NCBI RefSeq assembly: GCF_026625125.1
Contig: NZ_CP113097.1
Span: forward strand, 3,100,001-3,164,000
DNA from: Pseudomonas putida
GTDB lineage: Bacteria; Pseudomonadota; Gammaproteobacteria; Pseudomonadales; Pseudomonadaceae
Reading direction: 5' to 3'
Length of the DNA: 64,000 bases
The position numbers and the translations under genes are program-made. Below the pieces are notes generated by a model. It made no database searches. It had not been told where the DNA came from and was given only the letters and a program-made list of their open reading frames with translations. Shown here one piece after another: positions 9,260 through 17,978 of the stretch. The number at the start of each line of letters is the position of its first letter. Positions within the stretch are counted from its first letter, which is position 1.

Positions 9260-10090
9260 TCAGCCGTGCGCCGTCGACCAGTCGACCCAGCCGAACTGCC
9301 AGGTGGCCAGGATCAACAAACCGAAGGCTATGCGGTACCAGGCGAAAGCGGCGTAGCTGTGGTTCGCAATGAACTTGAGCAGGCCGCGCACTGCGATCAT
9401 GGCGAAGATGAACGACGTCACGAAGCCAATCGCGAATACCGGAAGATCGCTTGGCTGGAACAGGTCGCGGTATTTGTAGCCCGAGTACACTGCCGCACCG
9501 ACCATGGTCGGCATGGCCAGGAAAAACGAGAACTCGGTGGCTGCCTTGCGCGACAGGCCGAACAGCAGGCCGCCGATGATGGTCGAGCCGGAGCGCGAGG
9601 TGCCTGGGATCATCGCCAGGCACTGCACGAACCCGATCTTCAAGGCATGCGACCAGCGCATGTCATCGACGTGGTCGACCGCCACGCTGTGGGTACGGCG
9701 CTCGGCCCAGAGCATGATCACACCACCGATCACCAGCGCTGTCGCCACGGTGATCGGGTTGAACAGATATTCATGGATCAGGTCGGCGAACAGCACGCCC
9801 AACACCACCGCAGGCATGAACGCCAGAAGCAGGTTGGCGGTGAAACGCCGCGCCGTCGGTTGGCTTTTCAGGCCGAACACTACATCGAAGATCTTGCGCC
9901 GAAACTCCCATACCACCGCCAGGATGGCCGCCAACTGGATGATGATGTTGAAGGCCATGGCCCGTTCGCCACCAAAGCCGATCAGGTCTGCCACGATGAT
10001 CTGGTGACCGGTACTGGAGATCGGCAAAAATTCTGTCAGTCCTTCGACCACGCCCAAGATGATTGCCTGAAAGGCAGTCCAAAAATCCAT
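9260..10090 (-). CDS. uppP: Undecaprenyl-diphosphatase
   Basis: 276 residues with about eight membrane segments. Both catalytic motifs are present: [13 protein letters not shown] near the N-terminus and [10 protein letters not shown] in the middle. UppP (BacA) dephosphorylates undecaprenyl diphosphate at the inner membrane to recycle the lipid carrier for peptidoglycan and other envelope glycans; overexpression classically gives bacitracin resistance. It is followed directly by the DUF1294 gene. Confidence 0.95.
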   Translation of the reverse strand: MDFWTAFQAIILGVVEGLTEFLPISSTGHQIIVADLIGFGGERAMAFNIIIQLAAILAVVWEFRRKIFDVVFGLKSQPTARRFTANLLLAFMPAVVLGVLFADLIHEYLFNPITVATALVIGGVIMLWAERRTHSVAVDHVDDMRWSHALKIGFVQCLAMIPGTSRSGSTIIGGLLFGLSRKAATEFSFFLAMPTMVGAAVYSGYKYRDLFQPSDLPVFAIGFVTSFIFAMIAVRGLLKFIANHSYAAFAWYRIAFGLLILATWQFGWVDWSTAHG

Positions 10091-10218
10091 CGTTCCCCCG
10101 GTTGGAGCGCTGCTGCTTGCAAGCCCCTTGTTCTTGATTTGCTTGTGATTGCCGCGTGCGGCGCGGCCTTTTTACAGCGTCAGTTGGGACCAATGCCAGT
10201 GCAAAAGTTCACGTGGGC

Positions 10219-10246
10219 TAAAGGTTTCATCTTGCGCGGCCGAAAT
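10219..10246 (+). promoter_or_regulatory. Candidate FliA (sigma-28) promoter
   Basis: TAAAG, 15 bases, then GCCGAAAT, close to the flagellar sigma consensus (TAAAG-N14/15-GCCGATAA). About 140 bases upstream of the chemoreceptor start, in the right orientation. Confidence 0.55.
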
Positions 10247-10363
10247 CCTAGCAGAGCGGCTTTGCAAAGGCTTGCGCGGCATGCGGCAGTTCAGCCGTTA
10301 ACTAGCACTTAGCCATTAGTCGGGTTTGGCCAAGCGCCGAAGCATGCTTGGATGCACCTTCAT

Positions 10364-10374
10364 AAAAATAACAA
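10364..10374 (+). promoter_or_regulatory. Candidate Hfq/Crc target motif in chemoreceptor leader
   Basis: AAAAATAACAA contains two overlapping AANAANAA matches just upstream of the ribosome binding site. In Pseudomonas this A-rich motif is bound by Hfq with Crc to repress translation during growth on preferred carbon sources. Confidence 0.4.
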
Positions 10375-10390
10375 TGCGGGAGTGCCGTTC

Positions 10391-12025
10391 ATGAAGAACT
10401 TGAGGTCAATGTCGATCAGCCGCCGATTGTGGCTAATACTGCTGGTTGCGGTGGCAATGCTTGTGATCCTCGGCCTGCTGATGCTGCGCCAGATCCATGG
10501 CGACCTGTACCATGCCAAGGCGGAGAAAACCCACCATGTGGTGCAGACCGCTGCGGGCGTGCTGGCCTATTACCAAGGCCTGGAGGCGGCCGGCACGCTC
10601 AGCCGCGAGGCTGCCCAGCAACAGGCCCTACAGGTGGTGCGCACGCTGCGCTACGACCAGAACGACTACTTCTGGATCAACGACCTGGGGCCGAAAATGA
10701 TCATGCACCCGGCCAACCCCAAGCTCGATGGCCAGGACCTTTCCGCCATTCGCGACCCTGACGGTTTCGCCGTGTTCAACGAAATGGCGGCCCTCGCCCG
10801 CAGCCAGGGCGCTGGCCCGGTCAATTACCGCTGGCCCAAGCCCGGTGCCAGCGAACCGGTGGCCAAGACGTCTTATATTCAGCTGTTCAAGCCATGGGGC
10901 TGGATCATCGGCTCTGGCGTGTACATCGATGATGTGCAGAACGAATTCGCCCGCCAGTTGCGCCATGCCTCGCTGGTAGGCCTGGGCATCGCCCTGCTGA
11001 TGGCTCTGGTGGTCATGCTCATCGCCCGCAGCATCGCCCGCCCGTTGCAGGAGGCGGTACAGGCGATGGGCAACATCGCCAGCGGCGAAAGCGACCTCAC
11101 CCGGCGCCTGGATACCCATGGCCGAGACGAGATTACCCACCTGGGCGAGCACTTCAATCGTTTCAACGGCAAGTTGCAGCGTGTGGTCGGCCAACTGCAG
11201 GGCGCGGCGCACTCATTGGCGCAGTCCGCCGGGCATGTTGGTGACAACGCCGGTGCCGCGCAACAACGCAGCGCACAGCAATCGATGCAGATGGATCAGG
11301 TGGCAACCGCGGTCAATGAGGTGACCTACGCGGTGCAGGACGTGGCCAAGACCGCGGAGCAGGCTGCAGGCGAAATGCGCGCGGCTCAGCAGCAGGTGGA
11401 GCACGGGCAGCAAGCGATCCATGGCAGCCTGCAGCAGATCGACCGGCTTTCGGCGACGATCGACCAGGCTGTGCAGGTGATCCGTGACCTGGCCGGGCAC
11501 AGCACGAAAATCGGCGGGGTGCTGGAGGTGATACGCTCCATCGCCGAACAGACCAACCTGCTGGCCCTCAACGCAGCCATCGAAGCGGCCCGCGCCGGCG
11601 AGCAGGGCCGTGGCTTCGCGGTGGTGGCCGATGAAGTGCGGCTGCTGGCTCAACGCAGCGCCCAGTCGACGGCAGAGATACACACGATGATCGAGCACCT
11701 GCAAGGGCAATCGGACGCCGCGGTCAAGGCCATCGACACCAGCAGCGAAGCTTCGCGCCAGACAGTGGAGCAAGCCCGGGAGGCCGGCTCCAGCCTGGAC
11801 GCCATCAGCCAGGCGCTGCACAACCTCACCGTGCTCAACGCCACCATTGCCAGCGCCACGTTGCAGCAGTCGCACGTGGTGGAGGAGATCAATCGGAACG
11901 TACTGGATACGGCCGGGTTATCGCAGCAGACCGCCGCTGCGGCCCGCCAATCCAGTGAGGCAGGCGTGGCATTGGGGCAATTGAGTGAAGAGCTGGAGCA
12001 ATTGTTGCGTCAGTTCCGCGTTTAG
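10391..12025 (+). CDS. Methyl-accepting chemotaxis protein with single Cache domain, McpP-like
   Basis: 544 residues from the ATG preceded by GGGAG; an upstream ATG at 10352 lacks a ribosome site. TM1 at about 10-32, a periplasmic sCache_2 domain ([37 protein letters not shown]), TM2 about 190-212, HAMP, then the signalling hairpin with [19 protein letters not shown] near 400. The architecture and wording match P. putida McpP, which senses acetate, pyruvate, propionate and lactate; the ligand here is inferred. The protein controls CheA at the cell pole. Confidence 0.88.
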   Translation: MKNLRSMSISRRLWLILLVAVAMLVILGLLMLRQIHGDLYHAKAEKTHHVVQTAAGVLAYYQGLEAAGTLSREAAQQQALQVVRTLRYDQNDYFWINDLGPKMIMHPANPKLDGQDLSAIRDPDGFAVFNEMAALARSQGAGPVNYRWPKPGASEPVAKTSYIQLFKPWGWIIGSGVYIDDVQNEFARQLRHASLVGLGIALLMALVVMLIARSIARPLQEAVQAMGNIASGESDLTRRLDTHGRDEITHLGEHFNRFNGKLQRVVGQLQGAAHSLAQSAGHVGDNAGAAQQRSAQQSMQMDQVATAVNEVTYAVQDVAKTAEQAAGEMRAAQQQVEHGQQAIHGSLQQIDRLSATIDQAVQVIRDLAGHSTKIGGVLEVIRSIAEQTNLLALNAAIEAARAGEQGRGFAVVADEVRLLAQRSAQSTAEIHTMIEHLQGQSDAAVKAIDTSSEASRQTVEQAREAGSSLDAISQALHNLTVLNATIASATLQQSHVVEEINRNVLDTAGLSQQTAAAARQSSEAGVALGQLSEELEQLLRQFRV

Positions 12026-12149
12026 CGCCGTCACGATCTTGCCAAGCCCCGCGCTAGAGCGGCTAAAGCGCCGACCTGACATTTTTGCCAGTAGACCGGT
12101 AACGGCCCGCTGAACACTGTGAAACCTCCTTTGACCTGGAGGTTTCACC

Positions 12150-13140
12150 ATGGATACCCGTTACTTTTGCGGTGCGCTGCTAGTCGCCCTCTCCCCTGCC
12201 TGGGCGGACCCGCAACTCATCATCCAACTTGACCCGATGCAAACGCTGCAGCGTATCAACCGCAACTACAACAAGGTGACCGATGCCTGCCGTGAGCCAG
12301 ATACGCTGGCACCGCGGGGCACTACTACTGCAGCGGCGTAACCTTGCGCATGGTCGACGATGGCAATTTCAATCCTTGGGACTACAGCCCCTACGCCATC
12401 AAGACGGGCGCCACATCATTCAGCTGGATCCGCAGGGACTTGAGCACCAACCGCCTCATCCGGCCCGCCGGGTATATCCTGCTTACGCCCATGAACGCGC
12501 GGGAGCTGGGCCTGCCGGTCATGGAGAAAGGCTTCGTGTGCATCTATAGCTTCGACGGTTTCACCGGCCCCGAACGCAAATGGTACGGATGCGGCCGTTA
12601 TGGCGCGCCGCTGCCGGCGAACCACCTGAAAAATTCGGCGACCTCCCCGCCTAACCGCAACGCAGCACTCGCCTACGGCAACTGTGATACGTGAGGTGTC
12701 CACAACGCGGAGCAATGGCGCAAAAACTACCGCTACGCACGTAACGACATGAATCGCATCCAGGTGACTCAATGCTCCTGGAATGCCGAGCAGCCGTCGG
12801 ACTGGAGGGCGATGATCGCTGTTCACGAAAACCCCAAAACCATCGGCACGGACACGTTTGCCCGCAAGGAATTGCTGAACGAGCTATTGCTGAGCAACGT
12901 GGAACCGGCGGTACAAAAATCACCCGACGATGGCAGTGCACGCCTGCCCTACATCGACGCGGTGGTCTGGGATGTCAACAGCACCCACGTCGGCAGCACA
13001 CGGGGCGATGTCAAGACGCCCAAACCCACCAAAGGGCTGGAACCTGCGCGCAGTTTCCAGCGCAAGCTCTATGCCCAGGGCTACGCTGTACCGATCCTGC
13101 GCCTGGACTTCAGCAAGCCCCCTGCTCAACGGTTTGCTAC
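12150..13140 (+). pseudogene. Halovibrin-like secreted protein, broken by frameshift, stop and 3' truncation
   Basis: An ATG with signal peptide (ALLVALSPAWAD) opens a frame that reads NRNYNKVTDACREPD and then shifts near 12305-12315 into the frame GHYYCSGVTLR...DYSPYAIKTGATSFSWIRRD. An in-frame TGA follows at 12692-12694 after NCDT, yet homology resumes at once (GVHNAEQWRKNYR) and runs to YAVPILRLDFSKPP near 13130. This order matches the halovibrin HvnC-like family of Pseudomonas and the opposing copy. The 3' end is replaced by antisense of the other copy. Three independent lesions make a functional product very unlikely. Confidence 0.75.
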
Positions 13141-13738
13141 CGCGCATGCTGAACGCACACTGGCGTTTGTGGCGCTCTTGACGGTCTGCACTACCGCCCA
13201 ACCCCTCGTAGTGCTGTTTCCAACCATTGAGGTCATTGATACCCAGTGCCTGGCAACTTTTTTCGACGTTTGATGTTTGCCTGTTATCACCACACCCGCG
13301 CTCGGTGCGATCATCCGTCCAGGCATCGATGGGGTAGGCACAATAAACATCGAGTTTCGCCAGAGGCCGTTCGACAAACTGGCGCGGGGTGAAAATAATG
13401 CCGTTATTCGCTTTCATCCCTGGGTCTTCATAACCTATTCGATCACTGCGCATCCAGGACACCGACACACCCCCAGAGGCCTGCGAGGCCGGGCTAGGGT
13501 TCCACACGTCATAATGGTTCGGCTGCCTTGCGCCCGCCTCATCCCACCGATGCGTCGCGCGCATCATCACGCCTGAGCAGTCCACCGCGGGGTCGTTACC
13601 GCAACCGGACGGCGTGTCGTTGTACCAGCGGGTAACTTCCGACACGACAGACTCACAACTAGCAGCCTGCACTGAAATGGTGAACGTTATGAGCGGAATA
13701 AATAACACGGGCGCGACGTTGCCTGCCAATATATTCAT
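12920..13738 (-). CDS. Halovibrin-like secreted protein, C-terminally truncated and fused to antisense sequence
   Basis: 272-residue ORF. Residues 1-26 are a signal peptide (FIPLITFTISVQAAS); 30-200 match the family: WYNDTPSGCGNDPAVDCSGVMMR, YDVWNPSPASQASGGVSVSWMRSD, a Cys-containing CAYPIDAWTDDRTERGCG, SCQALGI and RQCAFSMRG. After residue about 200 the frame is simply the reverse complement of the plus-strand relative, so the last third of the domain is lost. Halovibrins were described in Vibrio as secreted ADP-ribosyltransferases; activity here is doubtful. It may still be expressed as a truncated exported protein. Confidence 0.65.
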   Translation of the reverse strand: MNILAGNVAPVLFIPLITFTISVQAASCESVVSEVTRWYNDTPSGCGNDPAVDCSGVMMRATHRWDEAGARQPNHYDVWNPSPASQASGGVSVSWMRSDRIGYEDPGMKANNGIIFTPRQFVERPLAKLDVYCAYPIDAWTDDRTERGCGDNRQTSNVEKSCQALGINDLNGWKQHYEGLGGSADRQERHKRQCAFSMRGSKPLSRGLAEVQAQDRYSVALGIELALETARRFQPFGGFGRLDIAPCAADVGAVDIPDHRVDVGQACTAIVG

Positions 13739-13926
13739 GACATTGCCTCTGTTCAGTAGTGCAATTGATATAACTGCATGAATGAGGCTTAAGTTATAAA
13801 GTCATGGCGACAACTGACAAAACTAATAGTTTTTTGAAGTGGCGGCACTTAATGGCAACATTACCGCTGGCACTGGACGGCGTTCGCGGTACAATCGCGC
13901 CCCCCCGATTGTTCCAAGGATCGCCG

Positions 13927-14505
13927 ATGTCCGGCCTCGAACTCATCGCCGCCATCCTAGGCACTGCTGCCGTGTGGCTCACCGTCAAACAGAACGCCTG
14001 GTGCTGGCCGGTGGGCCTGGTCATGGTGCTTATTTATGGCTGGTTGTTCTTCGATGTGAAGCTGTACTCGGGGATGCTGCTGCAAGGCGCCTACGCGGTG
14101 TTGCAACTGTACGGCTGGTGGCAATGGAAACGCCCGGACCGCGCCGAGGATGCTCGTGTGGTGTCGCACCTGTCCAGGCGAGCGGTATTCACCGGGCTGG
14201 CGCTTGGCCTGGTGCTGAGCATTGCCCTGGGCGCAGCCATGGCCTATTGGACCGATGCCGTCCTGCCCTGGCTGGATGCCACGCTGACCGGCTTCAGCCT
14301 CGTCGCGCAAGTGTGGATGGCGCAGAAACGCGTGCAATGCTGGCCGCTCTGGGTGGTGGTCGATGTCGTCTATGTCGGCCAGTACCTGCACCAGCAGCTG
14401 TACTTCACGGCAGGCTTCTTCGCCTTGCTGACCCTCATCGCCGTGCGTGGCTGGCTGGAGTGGCGCCATGACCCGGCCCTGCGGGCAACCGGGGTGCAGC
14501 CATGA
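13927..14505 (+). CDS. pnuC: Nicotinamide riboside transporter
   Basis: 192 residues with about seven hydrophobic segments. The PnuC signature is clear: LYGWWQWKRP after the third helix, and CWPLWVVVDVVYVGQYLHQQLYFTAGFF, where W, D and Y residues line the vitamin channel. The start at 13927 has AGGA upstream; earlier in-frame codons lack one. PnuC brings nicotinamide riboside in by facilitated diffusion, trapped by phosphorylation; the kinase is the next, overlapping gene. Confidence 0.93.
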   Translation: MSGLELIAAILGTAAVWLTVKQNAWCWPVGLVMVLIYGWLFFDVKLYSGMLLQGAYAVLQLYGWWQWKRPDRAEDARVVSHLSRRAVFTGLALGLVLSIALGAAMAYWTDAVLPWLDATLTGFSLVAQVWMAQKRVQCWPLWVVVDVVYVGQYLHQQLYFTAGFFALLTLIAVRGWLEWRHDPALRATGVQP

Positions 14506-15053
14506 AGGTGGTGGTACTGTGCGGCCCCGAGTCCAGCGGCAAAAGCTGGCTAAGCGGCGAAATCCAGGCGCACTTTGGCGGCGTGGTGGTCAGCGAGTAC
14601 GTGCGGCATTTCATCGACCAGCACTGCCGCGACACCTGCTATGCCGATATCACCCCCATCGCCCGCGGCCAGTTGGCCTGGGAGGACCAGGCCCGGGCGA
14701 TGGCGCCGCCGTTGCTGATCCTCGATACCCACCTGCTCAGCAATATGCTCTGGAGCCAGGCGTTGTTCCAGGATTGCCCTCCCTGGTTGGAACAGGCTTT
14801 GCTTGCACGCCACTACGACCTGCATCTGCTGCTGAGCCCGCAAGGGGTTGGCTGGGTTGCCGATGGCCAGCGCAGCCAGCCCGACCTGGCTGACCGCCAG
14901 GCTTTCTTCGATGACAGCCTGCAATGGCTGCAACGGCATCAACAAAGGCTGGAAATCATCGATGGCCACTGGCCCCAGCGTAGCGCTTCAGCATTGCGTG
15001 CTGTGCAGAACCTACTGCAGGGCAGCGTGGCGCACTGCCCTACCGAGTGTTAA
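14502..15053 (+). CDS. NadR-type nicotinamide riboside kinase / AAA ATPase
   Basis: 183 residues, start codon overlapping the pnuC stop (ATGA). Walker A GPESSGKS sits at residues 8-15; SEYVRHFIDQ, ITPIARGQLAWED and LLILDTHLLSNMLW match the kinase domain of NadR. It lacks the HTH and NMN adenylyltransferase parts of full NadR, so only the riboside-kinase step (nicotinamide riboside to NMN with ATP) is expected. Coupled with PnuC, it would drive vitamin uptake into NAD salvage. Confidence 0.88.
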   Translation: MKVVVLCGPESSGKSWLSGEIQAHFGGVVVSEYVRHFIDQHCRDTCYADITPIARGQLAWEDQARAMAPPLLILDTHLLSNMLWSQALFQDCPPWLEQALLARHYDLHLLLSPQGVGWVADGQRSQPDLADRQAFFDDSLQWLQRHQQRLEIIDGHWPQRSASALRAVQNLLQGSVAHCPTEC

Positions 15054-15350
15054 CCCGGCGATACACCTGCCTGGGCCTTGACCCCCGTATTTGCGCACTT
15101 CCCCACCGATTGCGGGGGGAGTGTCAAGCGGATGAGACATTGTCGAAAAGCGCGCTGCGGGCAACGTGTATAGCGGGCAAAACGGCAACTGCCGGCAAAT
15201 CTGTCTCAGCACTGATACAACAACTTCCGGGTTCTCCCAGCTCATTTCTGCAACCCACTGAATTCGAAGCGTTATCCAAAAGCGGCACGGCTCCTGCTCT
15301 CCTCCTCGCAACGCTGAACCAGGCCAGCGCACAAAGAAGGAATCGCCGTC
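15054..15350. other. fap operon upstream region
   Basis: About 300 bases with no recognised gene. Near 15095-15125 a hairpin (CCCCACCGATTGCGGGGGG) may end the pnuC transcript. The candidate sigma-54 element lies at its right end. The stretch between is where an enhancer-binding protein site would be expected. Confidence 0.6.
15283..15297 (+). promoter_or_regulatory. Candidate sigma-54 (RpoN) promoter of the fap operon
   Basis: CGGCACGGCTCCTGC agrees with TGGCACG-N4-TTGC at all but two positions and keeps the essential GG and GC exactly ten bases apart. It lies 54 bases before the fapA start, a normal leader length. Confidence 0.55.
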
Positions 15351-15788
15351 GTGAGCACACTGGATAAAGGCATTACCCGCCTCCTGTTGGTCAGTTGCGT
15401 GTTAGGGGCAAGCGTGGCGCTGCCGGTCCAGGCAGCCGACGGGATCATCGTCATCACCCGCGATGTGCAACCTCGCATGGCGATCCGTGCGCCACTGGCG
15501 CCCGACCCCAACCCAACCACCGCCAATGCCAACCCGTCCGCGTACGTGCTCAAACAGAGCACAGAACTCAGTGACGGCGACTTCGCCAACATCACCAGCG
15601 GCACGGGCATCTCTTCGTTGATTACCCAGCAGACCGACAACCTGGGCGGCAACATCAGCAACCAGAACCAGCTACCGAACCTGGCAGCTGGCCGTGGCAC
15701 AGGCTCCGGCAACGGCATTTCAAACATGGTCAACTCGAGCGTCCAGCGTGGCCTTGCCCCCTTGCAGATCCTGACCGGAGGCAAATGA
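15351..15788 (+). CDS. fapA: Functional amyloid operon protein FapA
   Basis: 145 residues from a GTG start preceded by AAGGAA. Signal peptide to about residue 28 (LGASVALPVQAAD), then a short Asn/Gln/Gly-rich domain (NITSGTGISSLITQQTDNLGGNISNQNQ). FapA is a periplasmic member of the Fap system thought to hold or control the FapB and FapC subunits; loss alters fibre composition. First gene of fapABCDEF; fapB follows after one base. Confidence 0.9.
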   Translation: MSTLDKGITRLLLVSCVLGASVALPVQAADGIIVITRDVQPRMAIRAPLAPDPNPTTANANPSAYVLKQSTELSDGDFANITSGTGISSLITQQTDNLGGNISNQNQLPNLAAGRGTGSGNGISNMVNSSVQRGLAPLQILTGGK

Positions 15789-15789
15789 G

Positions 15790-16368
15790 ATGAGGCAGAC
15801 GTTGTCTATCCTGGCCACGTTGTTCAGTGTTTCGGCCCTCGCCCAATCTCCCGTTCCCGTACTGAACACTGCCACCATCGACAGTTCTGGCGCGCAATAC
15901 CAAGGCAACTTCAGCGTGAACCAGGCCGCCGGCGACCGGCAGCAGCAGGCCAATGCCCGGGCTTTTGCGATTGGCCACGGGGCTGATGCAACCACGCAGA
16001 TTCGCCAGCGCCAGCAATCTTTGGTAGACCCCAATATGGGAGCCACCGCCAGCATCCAGGGCGGCGCCTTCAGCCATGGCAGCGGCGCTCTGGGGGTCAA
16101 CCAGAGCGCAGGCGCCAGCACCCAGCAGGCCAATGCCCTGCGCATCAGCATCAGTACACAACCGCAAAGCATCGATGACAGCGTCCTGTTGCAGCAGAAC
16201 GTGGCGCTGATCAACAGCTCCGATCCAACTGATACCTCACCCGGCTATCGCCAGGTCACCACCGGTGACCAGGCATTCACCGGTAGTCGCGGGGTCATCC
16301 AGCTGAATCAGAGCGCCGGGGTGGGCAACCAGACGGCAAACACCCTGAGCGTACGGGTCGCGAACTGA
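15790..16368 (+). CDS. fapB: Minor amyloid subunit and nucleator FapB
   Basis: 192 residues. After a short signal peptide (LATLFSVSALAQS) there are three imperfect repeats ending in the Fap amyloid motif: FSVNQAAGDRQQQANA, LGVNQSAGASTQQANA and IQLNQSAGVGNQTANT. The same N-Q-x-A-G-x-x-x-Q-x-A-N pattern appears in FapC. FapB is exported and is proposed to nucleate FapC polymerisation. A GGAGG lies 8 bases before the start, overlapping the end of fapA. Confidence 0.93.
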   Translation: MRQTLSILATLFSVSALAQSPVPVLNTATIDSSGAQYQGNFSVNQAAGDRQQQANARAFAIGHGADATTQIRQRQQSLVDPNMGATASIQGGAFSHGSGALGVNQSAGASTQQANALRISISTQPQSIDDSVLLQQNVALINSSDPTDTSPGYRQVTTGDQAFTGSRGVIQLNQSAGVGNQTANTLSVRVAN

Positions 16369-16415
16369 CCCAAACAGGTGAGAACAACACTTAACCTAAA
16401 AGACGGAGAAACACC

Positions 16416-17912
16416 ATGAAACCCTCGATGGCAATCAAGCCTCTGGTTTTCGCAATTGCTGCGGTCATGGCTGTTGCTGCACAAGCGGATCAGAATGATA
16501 GACGCGGTGGCCACGGCCACAATAACAACAACAATCACCAGCAAATGGACAGGGCGGTTTATACCAACGCCAGTGCCACAGCTACTGATTCCCAACGGAG
16601 CACGGGTAACTCCATCCGCAACGAAGGCACCATCAACGAAGCCGAAATGAGCAGCTCCGGCGCGGGTGCCAGTGGCAACGTCGGCGTCAACGTGGCGGCC
16701 GGTAACGGCAACCAGCAGGACAACGCCGCGGCCATTGCCAACACCTCGTCCGATAACGCCGACATCGACAACAGCTTCGTCTTCGGCACCGCCACCGCCT
16801 CCGCCGATGTAATTCAGCGCAGCAACAATAACACCGTCAACAACTGGTCGACCCAAAGCTCGGCCGTCATGAGCGGCTCGGCTGATGGCAGCAGCGGCAA
16901 CATTGGTATCAACGTGGCTGGCGGCGACCTGAACCAGCAGAAAAATACCATGGCAATCGCCAACAATGCCGCAGGCATCGGTAACTCGAGCGCCACCGCT
17001 TCGGCCGATCAGAGCGGCCCTGGCCTGGAAGTGAACAACCGTGCCGACCGTACCTATACCGTCGATACGTTGACCTTCACCACCAGCAAGAGCGGGTCCT
17101 CCTCGCGCAGCGGCTCTTACGATGCGAGCATCGACAAGAGCTCCAGCTCGAGCTTCAGCGTTGCTGGCTCCAACAGCAGCAGCGCCAGCGGTTCGAAGAG
17201 CAGCAGCTCTAGCGGCTCGAGCAGCATGACCGCCAGCGGCTCCAGCAGCAGCAGCGCCAGTGGCACCAACAGCATGGCTGCCAACGGCTCCAACAGCTGG
17301 GACGCCAGTGGTTCGGCCAGCCGGGACCACAGCGCTTCGTCCAGCGCTTCGCTCAATGCATCGCTCGATGCAAGCGCCAACGGCAGCTCCTCCTCGTCTG
17401 AAACCTTTGGTCGCTTCGAGCGCTCTCGCAGCGCCGAGTTCGACGCCTCGCTCAATGCCTCGCTCGATGCATCTGTCGATACCTCGCACGAGTCGGCCAG
17501 CAACTCGTCGTTTGACAAGTCCTACAACTCGTCCTTCGACAAGGCGTATGACTCTTCGTATGACCGTACCCGTGACTCGTCCTACGACAAGTCTCGTGAT
17601 ACCGCCTACGAGAAGGCACATGACTCGGCATGGGAAAAAGCAAGCGCTTCGGCCTACGAGAAAGCTGGCGAAAAAGCGTCGGAATCTTCGGACAGCATCT
17701 CGAAGAGCTTCAGCGAGTCTAGCGAGTTTGCACTGAGCAACACCGTGTCGTTCCAAGTGCTGACCCCGACCGGCTGGGCCAACCCTGTGACCAACACCGC
17801 TACCCTGAGTGGTTCGGTCAATGGTGGCAGCGGCAACCTGGGCGTCAACGTGGCAGCAGGTGTGGGCAACCAGCAAAGCAACTCGCTGGCCATCTCCAAC
17901 ACCTCGATGTAA
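16416..17912 (+). CDS. fapC: Major functional amyloid subunit FapC, with a very long repeat-rich linker
   Basis: 498 residues, about twice the 250-residue FapC of P. fluorescens. Signal peptide to about 24 (ALA-like AAQADQ), a His/Asn-rich stretch (GGHGHNNNNN), amyloid repeat R1 (about 60-110, VGVNVAAGNGNQQDN), R2 (about 134-186, IGINVAGGDLNQQKN), a linker of roughly 245 residues, then R3 (about 438-498, LGVNVAAGVGNQQSN). The linker holds a Gly/Ser octad array (251-306) and a charged aromatic octad array (365-420). FapC is the main extracellular fibre subunit, strengthening biofilm. A terminator follows within the operon. Confidence 0.95.
   Translation: MKPSMAIKPLVFAIAAVMAVAAQADQNDRRGGHGHNNNNNHQQMDRAVYTNASATATDSQRSTGNSIRNEGTINEAEMSSSGAGASGNVGVNVAAGNGNQQDNAAAIANTSSDNADIDNSFVFGTATASADVIQRSNNNTVNNWSTQSSAVMSGSADGSSGNIGINVAGGDLNQQKNTMAIANNAAGIGNSSATASADQSGPGLEVNNRADRTYTVDTLTFTTSKSGSSSRSGSYDASIDKSSSSSFSVAGSNSSSASGSKSSSSSGSSSMTASGSSSSSASGTNSMAANGSNSWDASGSASRDHSASSSASLNASLDASANGSSSSSETFGRFERSRSAEFDASLNASLDASVDTSHESASNSSFDKSYNSSFDKAYDSSYDRTRDSSYDKSRDTAYEKAHDSAWEKASASAYEKAGEKASESSDSISKSFSESSEFALSNTVSFQVLTPTGWANPVTNTATLSGSVNGGSGNLGVNVAAGVGNQQSNSLAISNTSM
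17166..17333 (+). repeat. Gly/Ser octapeptide array in the FapC linker
   Basis: Seven consecutive 24-bp units encode eight-residue repeats, e.g. GSNSSSAS, GSKSSSSS, GSSSMTAS, GSSSSSAS, GTNSMAAN, GSNSWDAS, GSASRDHS (FapC residues 251-306). Register may continue to residue 330. Confidence 0.85.
17508..17675 (+). repeat. Charged aromatic octapeptide array in the FapC linker
   Basis: Seven 24-bp units encode SFDKSYNS, SFDKAYDS, SYDRTRDS, SYDKSRDT, AYEKAHDS, AWEKASAS, AYEKAGEK (FapC residues 365-420). Pattern: small residue, aromatic, acid, base, two variable, acid, small. Confidence 0.9.
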
Positions 17913-17925
17913 CAACTGCGGCCTG

Positions 17926-17951
17926 GAGGCCCCCTTCGGGGGGCCTCTTTC
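17926..17951 (+). terminator. Rho-independent terminator between fapC and fapD
   Basis: A 9-bp GC stem GAGGCCCCC / GGGGGCCTC with a TTCG tetraloop is followed by TTTCT. It sits 14 bases after the fapC stop and 28 bases before fapD. A short T-tract suggests partial read-through. Confidence 0.8.
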
Positions 17952-17978
17952 TAACAAGAAAAACAGGGGGCATCGAAC

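Larger units (their letters stand above)
10091..10390. other. Divergent intergenic region between uppP and a chemoreceptor
   Basis: 300 bases with no ORF of interest. It holds a candidate sigma-28 promoter and an A-rich Crc-type motif, both for the chemoreceptor, and presumably the uppP promoter in the other direction. A GC-rich hairpin (GCCGCGTGCGGCGCGGC) with a following T-run lies near 10151-10173. Confidence 0.6.

Noticed and set aside
10352..10390. Earlier chemoreceptor start
   Set aside because: No ribosome site, and it would place 13 polar residues before the normal MCP start.
16308..17957. 549-residue minus-strand ORF
   Set aside because: Antisense of fapC; its Ala/Val/Arg repeats just mirror the Ser-rich FapC repeats.
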